In this document: one piece after another, positions 15,881 through 24,608 of the stretch | Position numbering within the stretch: position 1 is the stretch's first letter | Layout of the letters: every line of letters begins with the position of its first letter | Virus record (IMG/VR): IMGVR_UViG_3300046167_000090 | Span: 1 to 49,358 of that record | Length of the DNA: 49,358 nucleotides | Direction: 5' to 3' (one strand) | Origin: a virus | The notes under the pieces: model-generated | What the model saw: only the letters and a program-made list of their open reading frames with translations | What the model was told of the DNA's origin: nothing | Databases searched by the model: none | Program-made: the position numbers and the translations under genes

Positions 15881-17128
15881 CTAGATTGCCGCAATGATAA
15901 ACGCGAGTAGTTCTGAATAACGTACACCCATGCGATCAATCTCTTCACCAGAATCACTGTCTGTCCAAGTGTCGTGAATGAACATGCCGTAATTTCCAGC
16001 ATCTAATCCTTCGTCTTCAAAAGCGGATTTTAAGTCTTGCGCGATAATTCCAAAATGAATACGGGCGTCATCACCATTCTCTTCTACAGAACTCTTCCAT
16101 CGGTACTTACGCAAAAGACCTTTCGCCGATATAGCTACTTGTTCTTCTGCTTCCGTTAGTTCCTCAATGTCTTGCTTTTCTCGGGAGTCTGATGTTTGAA
16201 TACTTCCGTTAGTAGCGTAAATATCATCAAAACGATTTGACGTCCCACCAATGTCATAAGTGTTGTCAACCCGCGGAATGATGTTGTGAAGATAGGTATG
16301 GGTTCCAGTAATCTGAAAACCCAACGCACCATCGAAATAATGATATTCGTTGCCAGCACCGAAATAGATACATTCGTCAGAGGTTAAAGAGGTGCCGTTG
16401 TAAATGCCTGAATAAGTAGTATCAGAATAGGTACTGAGTTTAGTTGTCGAATTACCAGACGAGAAAACACCATTAGTATCTATGGTTGCCGCGATAACGC
16501 CAGAAGTACCGTTTCTGAAGACGAGATCTCCTGGGTTGTCGTGTCGTAAACCAATCTGCCAATATCCACCATCTGTTTTCCATGACGTGGCGGAGTATCC
16601 GTTGGTTCCAGTTGCTTCAACTATTACACCCGCAGATTGACCATCCGTTTGAACTTTAAATTGATTGAAAGAGTCTATGGTTCCTGTACCAACACCCATT
16701 CTGCCATCATTGGTGATACGCACCAATTCCGTGGATCCAGTGAATAAATTAGGAGCGGTGACATCACCCACCGAATAAAATCTAAATCCTATACTCGCTG
16801 CTCCGTTTAAATAAACCCCACTGTTGGCAAAGTCGGGGGCAAACCCAATACCAGGTCCGTAATTACTATCGATGGCACCGCCTCTTCTCAGGACGATAGG
16901 AGCAGTGTCTCCTGTGACACCTTTAACTTCTAATTTATGCGAAGGAGTTGCTATCCCGATACCAACAGAACTTGAGAATACAGCAGAGTCAGAGAAAGTT
17001 TTTTCTCCAGCAATAGTCTGGTCGCCAGTCAGCAGGACAGCAGCAGAATCAATTTGTTCTTGGGTAGAAACAGAGTCATGGATATCCACCCCTGTCATAG
17101 TCCCGTCGCCGTTGATTATAACTGCCAT
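15881..17128 (-). CDS. Tail fibre protein with C-terminal S74 self-cleaving chaperone
   Basis: 415 residues. The N-terminal 50 residues carry HDSVSTQEQIDSAAVLLTGD and the shared module QTIAGEKTFSDSAVFSSS. A VGIGIATPSHKLEVKG block and a fibre shaft follow. Residues about 313-415 form an S74 chaperone: SDSREKQDI (Ser-Lys dyad), KYRWKSS, IHFGIIAQDLKSAFE and RYSELLAFIIAAI. Cleavage before the Ser is expected from the family. A GGGAG ribosome site precedes the ATG and lies inside the 12-codon minicistron at 17128-17166, whose stop overlaps this start as TAATG. The N-terminus lacks the MSKSRDL leader of its neighbours, which seems to survive only as that minicistron. Confidence 0.85.
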   Translation of the reverse strand: MAVIINGDGTMTGVDIHDSVSTQEQIDSAAVLLTGDQTIAGEKTFSDSAVFSSSVGIGIATPSHKLEVKGVTGDTAPIVLRRGGAIDSNYGPGIGFAPDFANSGVYLNGAASIGFRFYSVGDVTAPNLFTGSTELVRITNDGRMGVGTGTIDSFNQFKVQTDGQSAGVIVEATGTNGYSATSWKTDGGYWQIGLRHDNPGDLVFRNGTSGVIAATIDTNGVFSSGNSTTKLSTYSDTTYSGIYNGTSLTSDECIYFGAGNEYHYFDGALGFQITGTHTYLHNIIPRVDNTYDIGGTSNRFDDIYATNGSIQTSDSREKQDIEELTEAEEQVAISAKGLLRKYRWKSSVEENGDDARIHFGIIAQDLKSAFEDEGLDAGNYGMFIHDTWTDSDSGEEIDRMGVRYSELLAFIIAAI

Positions 17129-17166
17129 TACTGGTCTCCCTTCAGTAAGTCTCTACTTTTAGACAT
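17128..17166 (-). pseudogene. 12-codon remnant of a fibre N-terminus, coupled to the next gene
   Basis: ATG at 17164-17166 encodes MSKSRDLLKGDQ then TAA. The first seven residues equal the start of the fibre at 14409-15848, and the bases just before it (AATCAATAATGTC) equal those before the fibre at 20091-22448. The stop overlaps the downstream ATG (TAATG). It is either a relic of a recombination event that replaced a fibre body, or a leader peptide that couples translation. Too short for routine gene callers. Confidence 0.6.
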
Positions 17167-17192
17167 TATTGATTAGCATATTAGTAAATTTC

Positions 17193-17199
17193 TATTTAG
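17193..17199 (-). promoter_or_regulatory. CTAAATA element upstream of the S74 fibre
   Basis: The motif contains the TAA stop of the chaperone-like gene and lies 27 bases before the minicistron ATG, a normal distance for a late promoter in this window. Overlap with a stop codon leaves chance possible. Confidence 0.45.
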
Positions 17200-17663
17200 G
17201 AACTTGGGAACTCAGGCCAAGAGGAAAACGGCGAATCACTATCTCCTGCAGTATTCGTTACTGTTGCAACAAACTCGGAGTGAGTTTCGATGGCAGCAAC
17301 CTCTACTTCGATGAGGTCTGCGTGGGCACGAACAGAGGTGCGATAGGTGCTTATGTCAGCAGGAATGTCGGTGCCTGTTTCGGAACTGCGAACAACATAC
17401 CAGTCAGTGGCAGACAAGATACTACCCGCCTGTTTCTTAGTGTTACTCATCCACAAAGACTTCAGGTCGTCAAGTTCCTTTGGTGTTTCTGCGTCCCAGT
17501 AGAACCGTGAGTCAAACGGAGCAGGGTCGTCTTCCCAAACCAGACCAGACGCAGTCTTCTCTTCGTCTGACCATGATGCCCAGTTATATGGATGCCTAAT
17601 TCCGTCTTGGTCTGTCCATGATCTTCCAGCACGGACGATCACATTGTTATATTTCCATGCCAT
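17196..17663 (-). CDS. Tail-fibre assembly chaperone-like protein
   Basis: 155 residues. The N-terminal half is Trp-rich (MAWKYNNVIVRAGRSWTDQ, WASWSDEEK, LVWEDDP, FYWDAE). The C-terminal half has SILSATDWYVVRSSETGTDI followed by a YRTSVRAHADLIEVEVAAI helix. That ATDW...YR layout resembles the phage tail assembly chaperone family (Phage_tail_APC), small proteins encoded next to fibres that help them fold. It sits between a lectin-like fibre and an S74 fibre, five bases after the former, which fits. Function is inferred from pattern and position. Confidence 0.6.
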   Translation of the reverse strand: MAWKYNNVIVRAGRSWTDQDGIRHPYNWASWSDEEKTASGLVWEDDPAPFDSRFYWDAETPKELDDLKSLWMSNTKKQAGSILSATDWYVVRSSETGTDIPADISTYRTSVRAHADLIEVEVAAIETHSEFVATVTNTAGDSDSPFSSWPEFPSS

Positions 17664-17668
17664 TGTTA

Positions 17669-20080
17669 TTACCTCGCGTTAGCGTATTTGAAGGGCATCT
17701 CTGCAAATGCCATGTAAAGTATGGTGTTGCCGTTACCGTTATGAGAAGTAGAGTTGTCACGAATCTTAAATCCATTAGAAAGAAAATCTAACCCACGACT
17801 GTCTGCTTCTGGATCACCATTGTTAGCAAATAGTTGAGAATCAACTACGTTATATGAATTTCTTTTGTTGTCGTTAATAAACCAACTATCGGCGGCACTA
17901 GCATTCTTAACGATCACAAACGCTGGTCTGAACCCTGTGCTAATAAACGGTCCGTCTGCGCTTCCGTTGCCTGTGTATGTGCCGAACTTACTGAATCCTT
18001 CTACTTCTGCAAAGCAGTACGCAACATAGGTGTTGCCACTTTTGTTAGAGTTTTCTACACTGGTAGTACCATTAATAAAACTAAACGCAGATGAGTTACC
18101 TAATGCTACCCCTCCAGTAGAAAACACTGCTGGGTTATACGACTGCAAAGTTTGATTTAAAAACACTACTTGCCCGCTTATTCCTTGGTGGGCAGTTGTC
18201 CACTCTCCCTCATCTGAACCGTTACTTCTGCACTTAGTAATAACCATTGCTGGGGTGACACCAAGTCCGTGTCCGACAGTGGCACTTGCTGACCCGTTGC
18301 CTGTGTAAGTAACAATGCTAATCCCAGCATCAGTATTAGCAGACACGGTAGATGTGATAGTGCCGCCTGTGTTGCTTACTCCTGAACCGCCTGCTTTCCA
18401 GTTCCATGCGACATAGGAGTTTCCGCTGGTGTTCATACTGTAATCATTTGCAAAATACGGAACATCTATTGTGTTATTCGTATTCATGTTGAAATTGCCA
18501 ACGCCATATTCAGCAATGCGTTGGTTACTGTTTAGGGCAACATCTCCTCGAACTCTATCTACTAGGCTGTGATGACCAGTGCTGGATGTTCTACTTTTAA
18601 TCCACACAAAGTCTGGGATTAGTCCCACATCGATGCTCTGAGTTGTTGCGTTGTTACCCGTATACAGCACAGTGTTAAAGTAATCTTGTGGACCTTTGCC
18701 CAGAGCAGGGTTGATAAACGCCGATGGATCTGGTAGGTTTTTTGAACACAGTGCCAGACACCCTTCTGGTGGTTCATAGTAGAAGTCACCGATGCCGTTA
18801 GCGTCTGTGTTGCCTTGTGCTGTTTTGTTTCCAGCAAAGCTAGATTCTTGACCGAAGTTGAATATGCTAACGCCAGATCCTGCCCCTGTGCCTGTTGTAA
18901 TTGGAAGTAGCCCATCGCCTGTTGCGTCATAAGTGCTTCCTATCTGAGTATTATTTTTGAAGAACTTTATTGTCTCTGCGGTAGGGTCATACTCAATACC
19001 TATAATATCTCCGCTCGTTGCAGTGGTCGCTGAACTAGTAACTAAAGTGTTATCTTCATAAATACGACCATCTGTATAGTAAAGAGTATTAATGGGACCG
19101 TAGGCGTTTCCGCTATTCGCCATTACCCCATATCCTTGTATCCCAGAAGATAAAAGCACCTCCCAATAATATTTATCGCCAGTAGGCTGAATAGAGGCAA
19201 ACACACCATCAGATCCGTCAGCCTGCTCTACTTTTAAGTTATCCTCTGAAATTGGCGGGGAACCAAATTGCGCCAAAGGATTCAACGTAGACCAGTTGTT
19301 CGTCGGGCTGTCTAACATCCAATCATAAGATGCTACGTTTGTACTCGACCAGTTGTTTCCGTTGCCAGACGCATCAATGGGGTCAGTCGCTCTAGTGGCA
19401 AAGTCTAAGTAGTAATCGTGACTACCATAACCACCTTTGTACTTCTTAGGTATCCATGTGTCTGACTTGAACTCACCGAAACTGGTAGGTGCTAATTGAG
19501 ATCCACTGATGTAATTGACTTCAGTTATATAGAAGTCAGACATTAGTCCTTGGTTGTAGGCGTTCTTGCCCATATCCTGCGTGTCAGTAGTCCCCATGCG
19601 ACAACCTAAATTCTGCACAGGATAATTCGCAGTATCAAAATCAGTTTCTTGTTCGCCGTTGACGTATATTTTAATTCTATCTGCTGCTGTTGCCTGATGC
19701 GAGTCGTATGCTACAACAATGTGGTACCAAGAAGATGTGTCACGGAACTTCCTGGAGGTGACTAACTGAAAGGCAATACTACCACCCGATCCTCCTGTCC
19801 ACTGGTACACGTTTAGTCTCTGGGTGGTGGCATCAAGATAAATAAGAAACTCTCTATTACTCGCCGCACCTGAACTCACGAAGAATGCCCCACCCACGCC
19901 AAATGATGAACTCGCAAAGGTGAGTTTCACCCAAGCACTCCATGTAAACGTATCCGCATCGCTGTTAGACGAGGGTGTTCTTGTGAAAATATCGCCGGTT
20001 ACTAAACGAGCAGAGTTGTCTATCTCATGTGGATAGAAACTCGGTTTGTACATCCATTGCTGAGACCCAGATAATGACAT
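17669..20080 (-). CDS. Large lectin-like tail protein (LamG and SPRY-like domains)
   Basis: 803 residues. Residues about 40-225 look like a concanavalin/LamG jelly roll: DTFTWSAWVKLT, the WYHIVVAYDSH strand, RIKIYVNGEQ and MSDFYITEVNYISG. About residues 280-410 resemble a SPRY domain: KYYWEVLLSSGIQGYGVM, then DIIGIEYDPTAETIKFFKN. The rest, from about 470, has repeated GNNATTQSIDVGLIPDFVWI and GNGSASATVGHGLGVTPAMV units, a beta-rich module common in marine phage fibres (I believe DUF7483). The N-terminus (SLSGSQQWMYKPSFYPHEI) differs from other fibres. Binding of a cell-surface glycan is likely but not shown. Ends with MAFAEMPFKYANAR. Confidence 0.75.
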   Translation of the reverse strand: MSLSGSQQWMYKPSFYPHEIDNSARLVTGDIFTRTPSSNSDADTFTWSAWVKLTFASSSFGVGGAFFVSSGAASNREFLIYLDATTQRLNVYQWTGGSGGSIAFQLVTSRKFRDTSSWYHIVVAYDSHQATAADRIKIYVNGEQETDFDTANYPVQNLGCRMGTTDTQDMGKNAYNQGLMSDFYITEVNYISGSQLAPTSFGEFKSDTWIPKKYKGGYGSHDYYLDFATRATDPIDASGNGNNWSSTNVASYDWMLDSPTNNWSTLNPLAQFGSPPISEDNLKVEQADGSDGVFASIQPTGDKYYWEVLLSSGIQGYGVMANSGNAYGPINTLYYTDGRIYEDNTLVTSSATTATSGDIIGIEYDPTAETIKFFKNNTQIGSTYDATGDGLLPITTGTGAGSGVSIFNFGQESSFAGNKTAQGNTDANGIGDFYYEPPEGCLALCSKNLPDPSAFINPALGKGPQDYFNTVLYTGNNATTQSIDVGLIPDFVWIKSRTSSTGHHSLVDRVRGDVALNSNQRIAEYGVGNFNMNTNNTIDVPYFANDYSMNTSGNSYVAWNWKAGGSGVSNTGGTITSTVSANTDAGISIVTYTGNGSASATVGHGLGVTPAMVITKCRSNGSDEGEWTTAHQGISGQVVFLNQTLQSYNPAVFSTGGVALGNSSAFSFINGTTSVENSNKSGNTYVAYCFAEVEGFSKFGTYTGNGSADGPFISTGFRPAFVIVKNASAADSWFINDNKRNSYNVVDSQLFANNGDPEADSRGLDFLSNGFKIRDNSTSHNGNGNTILYMAFAEMPFKYANAR

Positions 20081-20090
20081 AACCTACGAC

Positions 20091-22448
20091 TCAACCAAAC
20101 GCAAGTTGAGGAGTACCCAACAATATGCGACCAGAGGCAGTGACGATGTATGGCACTATGTCTGTAGTAGAAGCAGAAGAAGATAAATAAAGACCCGTCG
20201 CTCCAGCAGTTTCGAAATCAGTGCCCAGTGAAACGGTACGGTTGCCTGTCCCGTCCTGTATAAACACGATGAACCCAGACTGACCTACAGTCTCTGTTGT
20301 CGGGTTGGAAAGAGTTGTTGCCCCAGTTAATGTCAATACAAAGTTCTGATACGTGGAAAAGTCCAATGTAGTTGCACCACTAATGCTTGCAGTCTGGGTT
20401 GCTGCTATAGCAGTACCAGAAACAACAACATTGCCAGTTACATTAAATGCCCCTGTAACGTCCACACCGCTGGAGAAAGTGGCATTTTCCGAGAAAGTCG
20501 TCGCGATGTCAACAGTATTGCCAACTTCTAACAGAATTTCTGTCGCAGAGATAGCACGACCAATAGGCATCGTTAGATTAGCAGGGGTTGCTCCACCGCT
20601 AATCGGTGTGGATGCAATAGTGCCGTCTTCTTTGGCGTAGTAGAAATCCCCATATGTCAACGAACTATATCCACCTCTAACTTCTCCATCGATTATAACC
20701 TTTGCGGTCTGCCCGTTGGTGTAGTTTCCAGAAGCAACTCCAAGGAAGTTATCTACGTTTGCATTGAAAGAACCAAGAGAGAACGAAAGGTTTGCCATGA
20801 CAGCAGAAATATCTCCCAACAAAGATTCGTTAAGGTCTCGACCCACGAGCAGATACCTTGATGAGGTGGTGTCCCATAACATTCTTGTGTCAAAACTGTC
20901 GTTACCGTTCCACTTGTCTGATATTTCAATTCTATTCGAAGACGAAACATTGAGGTTGGTGCCTGTACTGGTCGCGTCTGTCACGTAGTCCACAGAGTCC
21001 GAAGTTTTATAATAAACCCCGAATGTATCGTCATCTGCATTATATGCGGTTTCGATATCCGTAATCACAGACGCTTCACCAGTGAGGTCAAGAGATAGTT
21101 CTGGGTCGGTAATTGATCCATTGCTAGCAGATGCTATAGAAACCGAAGTGCTGTAGAGTTGATTTCCAGAAGCAAAGGTTACCATGTACCTTGTGTTGGT
21201 CTCGTCATAGTCGACAGAGAAAACGTCGATATCGTCAAAGGAAGTGGCAAGGTCTAACGAACCTGGCCAAGTAGATAAATTAGAACCGACAATTGCGGCA
21301 CCAAGTTGGACATGAAGTTCTTTGTCAGTCGCGTCGGTGTAGACATACATCAATGTCTGCGTACCGTTATCGTAAAATAATCTATCGGCGACGGGGGTCA
21401 CGCTGACAATGTTCTGTCCAGTATTGAAGGAAACGTTTGTACCACTGACTGTTCCGATCGATGCAACTACAGCGGCGTTCGATATACGGTACTGAGAGAC
21501 AATCAATCCTGTCCCATATGGAGATCCAGCAGTTTGCCAAACAGCGTTGAGATGAGTAACTGCTGTCGTAGTAAACGCCGTGGCGTTTCCAAAGGAAATA
21601 TCTGTGCCGCTGATTGTTCCAATTCTGGCAGTTCCATAGTCGTTGTTACCAGGGTCAGCATAACACACTGCGACTTTACCGCCTGTGATCGAAGTAATGC
21701 ATAATGCGTCGACACTGTCTGCGCTGCTGGAGAAGATAACGGTTTCGTCTCCCCAAGAAACAGAATCATTGCTGACGGTTGCTACTCTTGCAATAATTTC
21801 TGTGTCGTCCCAAGTCCTTGATCCGACAACAACGTACACATCATTGTCGCTGTCATACGCCACGTCTGGACTGAACACTGGATCTGTGTCGAATACTTCA
21901 GAGGGACCACCACCTGGAAGGGTCATGGTATTGGCACCGGCAAACGCAGAAACTGTGTCGTTAGAGTTCCTGATCAACAGGTTTCCGTCAGCAATAGTGC
22001 CAGAAGCAACTCTGTAATACGCAGAGGCAGAGTCAAACTGCCCTTGGGTTGCTACAGAGTCGTGTAGGGTTTTAGTTGCAAATCTCGTGTCGAACGCTGA
22101 CGGGAAAGCAGAGTCGATCTGCCCTTGAACAGCAACAGAGTCATGAGTGTCTTTTGTGGCAAACCTTGCATCAAAGGACACTGGGAAAGCAGAGTCGAAC
22201 TGACCTTGGACTGCTACAGAGTCATGGGTGTCTTGTGCCGCAAAGCGAGTATCGAACGCTGATGGGAACGCTGAGTCGAACTGCCCTGTAACTTTGGCAG
22301 AATCGTATGACTCAATACCGGTCAGAGAGGATCCATCACCATTGAAAGACAACGCAGTGACGTTGCCCGAGAAGTCTGCACTATCAGAAACAACGTGGGT
22401 GGTTGTTATGATCCCAGCAATTTGGGATAATTCTCTGTTCTTTGACAT
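20091..22448 (-). CDS. Large tail fibre protein with 27-residue tandem repeats
   Basis: 785 residues. N-terminus MSKNRELSQIAGIITTTHVV followed by SDSADFSGNVTALSFNGDGS matches the fibre at 14409-15848. Residues about 50-140 hold 27-residue repeats of the type THDSVAVQGQFDSAFPSAFD (DNA at 22027-22290). From about 170 to 480 comes a beta-propeller-like or sialidase-like region with repeated FDTDPVFSPDVAYDSDNDVY, VVGSRTWDDTEI and YDETNTRYMVTFASG phrases. The C-terminus (SISGATTLDFSTYQNFVLTL and IVFIQDGTGNRTV) is a compact beta domain seen in other fibres. The start is ATG after AAGGG. No S74 domain. A role in adsorption is inferred. Confidence 0.75.
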   Translation of the reverse strand: MSKNRELSQIAGIITTTHVVSDSADFSGNVTALSFNGDGSSLTGIESYDSAKVTGQFDSAFPSAFDTRFAAQDTHDSVAVQGQFDSAFPVSFDARFATKDTHDSVAVQGQIDSAFPSAFDTRFATKTLHDSVATQGQFDSASAYYRVASGTIADGNLLIRNSNDTVSAFAGANTMTLPGGGPSEVFDTDPVFSPDVAYDSDNDVYVVVGSRTWDDTEIIARVATVSNDSVSWGDETVIFSSSADSVDALCITSITGGKVAVCYADPGNNDYGTARIGTISGTDISFGNATAFTTTAVTHLNAVWQTAGSPYGTGLIVSQYRISNAAVVASIGTVSGTNVSFNTGQNIVSVTPVADRLFYDNGTQTLMYVYTDATDKELHVQLGAAIVGSNLSTWPGSLDLATSFDDIDVFSVDYDETNTRYMVTFASGNQLYSTSVSIASASNGSITDPELSLDLTGEASVITDIETAYNADDDTFGVYYKTSDSVDYVTDATSTGTNLNVSSSNRIEISDKWNGNDSFDTRMLWDTTSSRYLLVGRDLNESLLGDISAVMANLSFSLGSFNANVDNFLGVASGNYTNGQTAKVIIDGEVRGGYSSLTYGDFYYAKEDGTIASTPISGGATPANLTMPIGRAISATEILLEVGNTVDIATTFSENATFSSGVDVTGAFNVTGNVVVSGTAIAATQTASISGATTLDFSTYQNFVLTLTGATTLSNPTTETVGQSGFIVFIQDGTGNRTVSLGTDFETAGATGLYLSSSASTTDIVPYIVTASGRILLGTPQLAFG
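22027..22290 (-). repeat. 81-base tandem repeats in the fibre gene
   Basis: Near-identical units begin at 22027, 22108, 22189 and 22270, exactly 81 bases (27 codons) apart. Each encodes a DTHDSVAVQGQ phrase followed by FDSAFP and FDTRFA. A related unit occurs near 15541-15660 in another fibre. Such repeats can change copy number and lengthen or shorten the shaft. Confidence 0.85.
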
Positions 22449-22460
22449 TATTGATTACCC

Positions 22461-23381
22461 TTATGCTGCTTGGTAGGTGAGAGACCCAATAAGGAACGTT
22501 CCTGACGGCGCCCCACCAGACACTGATGATGCAGTGCTACCGTCGTGATACAAATAAAAATAACTGGTGTTGGGTTCTCCATAAAACTGTAAGTGTTTGC
22601 CACTTATTAGGGTGTTATATCCTGCGTTCCCTATTGCCCTAACATTTATGACAGTGCCACTGCTAACATTAGGTCGTTGAGTGTAAGGAAGTCCCCCAAT
22701 CTTTATGTCCGCTCCATTGCCAGTAGAAGTGTCGAGGTATATGTAAAACCAACAACTAACTTGGTTTCCAACCTTGGTGTACGTTCCTGACAGGTGGGTC
22801 GCGTGGTATGAAACCGAAGAGAATCCTGATAGGTAGCTAGGAGTCCATGTACCTTCTTCGTAATCGTCTAATGCATTATCGGTGGAAGTGTCTCCGTTAA
22901 AGGTAACACCACCACTTGGCAAAATGCTCATCTTTACAGTCGCGGCACCGCCGTTGTTTGTATAAAAAAGCATCCGACCTGTGTCAGCTGCTGTACGCTG
23001 TATCGCAATGTCAGCTAGATCTTCTGTGCCGTCATTAGACCTCATACCGAAAAAGGCATAGTCATTATTTGACCTAGTTCTCATGCTCATAGCGAATGCC
23101 CCGTTTTTAGCAACCACGTCAAACGGGACAATGGGGGAGTTGGTGCCGATACCAACCCGATCTAAGAACACAGCAGAGTCAGAGAAAGTCGTGATCCCCT
23201 GCACTGAGTCATTACCAGTCAGTGCGAGGACACCAGTTAATTGAGAACCGTCACCAAACAAAGAGTTGGCAGTTAAATCACCGTTGATAGTGACCGCACT
23301 GTCAGTTCCGGACAGCACAATAGTGTCCGAATCTCCAGGGAGATCGAAATGCTTTATGCCTCCTACTTTAAGTGTTGACAC
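22461..23381 (-). CDS. Tail fibre protein, GTG start
   Basis: 306 residues. The first codon is GTG (23379-23381), preceded by AGGAGA eight to nine bases upstream and CTAAATA at 23409-23415, so I accept the GTG. N-terminus MSTLKVGGIKHFDLPGDSDT, then GDGSQLTGV and the shared TTFSDSAVF module (residues about 65-73). A VGIGTNSPIVPFDVV segment precedes a tip domain that begins ALDDYEEGTWTPSYLSGF. The same tip entry phrase starts the C-terminal domain of the fibre at 23721-24608, while the last 90 residues differ. The tip is probably the receptor-binding part. Confidence 0.75.
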   Translation of the reverse strand: MSTLKVGGIKHFDLPGDSDTIVLSGTDSAVTINGDLTANSLFGDGSQLTGVLALTGNDSVQGITTFSDSAVFLDRVGIGTNSPIVPFDVVAKNGAFAMSMRTRSNNDYAFFGMRSNDGTEDLADIAIQRTAADTGRMLFYTNNGGAATVKMSILPSGGVTFNGDTSTDNALDDYEEGTWTPSYLSGFSSVSYHATHLSGTYTKVGNQVSCWFYIYLDTSTGNGADIKIGGLPYTQRPNVSSGTVINVRAIGNAGYNTLISGKHLQFYGEPNTSYFYLYHDGSTASSVSGGAPSGTFLIGSLTYQAA

Positions 23382-23408
23382 GGGTTGGTTCTCCTAATTG
23401 TCTTAGAC

Positions 23409-23415
23409 TATTTAG
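23409..23415 (-). promoter_or_regulatory. Late-type promoter element CTAAATA
   Basis: Lies 28 bases before the GTG start of the fibre at 22461-23381, within the end of the preceding small gene. Position fits a late promoter. Confidence 0.5.
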
Positions 23416-23663
23416 ACTTGTATTGCATCGTCTGCTGCTTGCTTTGCGGCAATTACTTCAGCAGTGTGGACCGCCGCACAGATCGCTTGAACCTCAGCAC
23501 TTTCGTTGCTGTAGTCATCGCCCGCCGATATAACATGTCGGTGGAATGAACGAGAGATTTCATCGCCATCTCTCTCAATGACAGTCGCGGTGCGAACCTG
23601 TACTGACTTGAATGTCCCTACGATTTCGATCTTGTCTTCTTCGGTTCTTTCTGTGAGTGCCAT
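23412..23663 (-). CDS. Small conserved protein of fibre cassette, unknown function
   Basis: 83 residues: MALTERTEEDKIEIVGTFKS, then VQVRTATVIERDGDEISRSF and a C-terminal Ala-rich helix ending AADDAIQV. I recall similar small proteins beside fibres of marine T4-like phages but know no function. It has an excellent AAGGAG ribosome site. It might be a fibre-bound accessory or a chaperone; nothing in the sequence decides. Confidence 0.6.
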   Translation of the reverse strand: MALTERTEEDKIEIVGTFKSVQVRTATVIERDGDEISRSFHRHVISAGDDYSNESAEVQAICAAVHTAEVIAAKQAADDAIQV

Positions 23664-23720
23664 TTTTATCTCCTTTTGGTTTAATGGACTGTCTGCCCCG
23701 ATCTCTGAAAGGGGTAATGG

Positions 23721-24608
23721 TTATGTGGAATAATAGACTACGGATCCTTGAATGATGGTGTTGTTATTAAGTCCCGACACGTTCATATAACTAGTACCGG
23801 TACTGCCTGACGAACTGATGTATTGCAGCCATCCGGCATCAGCTGATGTCGTTACCTCCCAAAACATAGAACTTACAGACGTAGCCATATTTGAAAAATA
23901 CGTTAGACCGCCAAAGTTTGCGCCACCTCCCCTACTGAATGGAAATCCTTGCAACAAAACATAGTCACCAGACATATTGCCTTTATTAGTCAAAGTGATT
24001 GCGTAAGTTGCATAAACCAGACGACCTACTTTTGTGTAATGCCCTACTTGAGAGGAATATGTTTGTGACGCTGGGGTGGATTGAGCATACCCCATAATAA
24101 TAGGCGTCCAAGTGCCTTCTTCGTAATCGTCTAACGCATTAGCGGAGGTGGTGTCTCCGTTGAAGGTGATGCCCCCGTCATCAAGGACACGCATACGCTC
24201 TGATCCACCTCCGAACAGCAACAAATCATCTCCGATAGCACCTACGCGAACCTTGGCATCATTGGTGGTGGTTCCGTCTTGAAATGTTATGTAACTTCCG
24301 CTTGCAGATCCTTTTGTTGTAATAGCAACTCCTGCCGATCCCGAACTAACATCAAGAGTTCTGGCGGGACTCGTAGTGCCAATACCTACGTTACTTGAGA
24401 ACACAGCAGAGTCAGAGAAAGTTTTAATCCCTGCAACTGTCTGGTTGCCAGTAAGGGTAACAGAAGAAGAATCAATCTGGGACTGAGCATTAGCAGAATC
24501 ATATGATGTAAGAGTGGAAGCGTCTAGACTTATGTTCGAACCTGTATCTGGCGCAGTAATCTCTACTTGACCAGAATTTGTTCCCTTGAGTATTAGTTTA
24601 CCTGACAT
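23721..24608 (-). CDS. Tail fibre protein with variable tip domain
   Basis: About 295 residues from the ATG at 24606-24608 (MSGKLILKGTNSGQVEITAP), which overlaps the previous stop as TAATG. A second in-frame ATG lies 15 bases upstream (24621-24623, MGDPLMSGK); the overlap and the better family-like start favour the later one. Contents: SYDSANAQSQIDSSSVTLTG, the module QTVAGIKTFSDSAVFSS, a VGIGTTSPARTLDV block, SERMRVLDDGGITFNGDTT, then a tip domain beginning ALDDYEEGTWTPIIMGY. The tip entry matches the neighbouring fibre at 22461-23381 but the distal part differs. Confidence 0.75.
   Translation of the reverse strand: MSGKLILKGTNSGQVEITAPDTGSNISLDASTLTSYDSANAQSQIDSSSVTLTGNQTVAGIKTFSDSAVFSSNVGIGTTSPARTLDVSSGSAGVAITTKGSASGSYITFQDGTTTNDAKVRVGAIGDDLLLFGGGSERMRVLDDGGITFNGDTTSANALDDYEEGTWTPIIMGYAQSTPASQTYSSQVGHYTKVGRLVYATYAITLTNKGNMSGDYVLLQGFPFSRGGGANFGGLTYFSNMATSVSSMFWEVTTSADAGWLQYISSSGSTGTSYMNVSGLNNNTIIQGSVVYYST

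Noticed and set aside
23664-23720. CCCC...GGGG inverted repeat near 23695-23714 as a terminator
   Set aside because: The stem is only four pairs and no T run follows on the minus strand.
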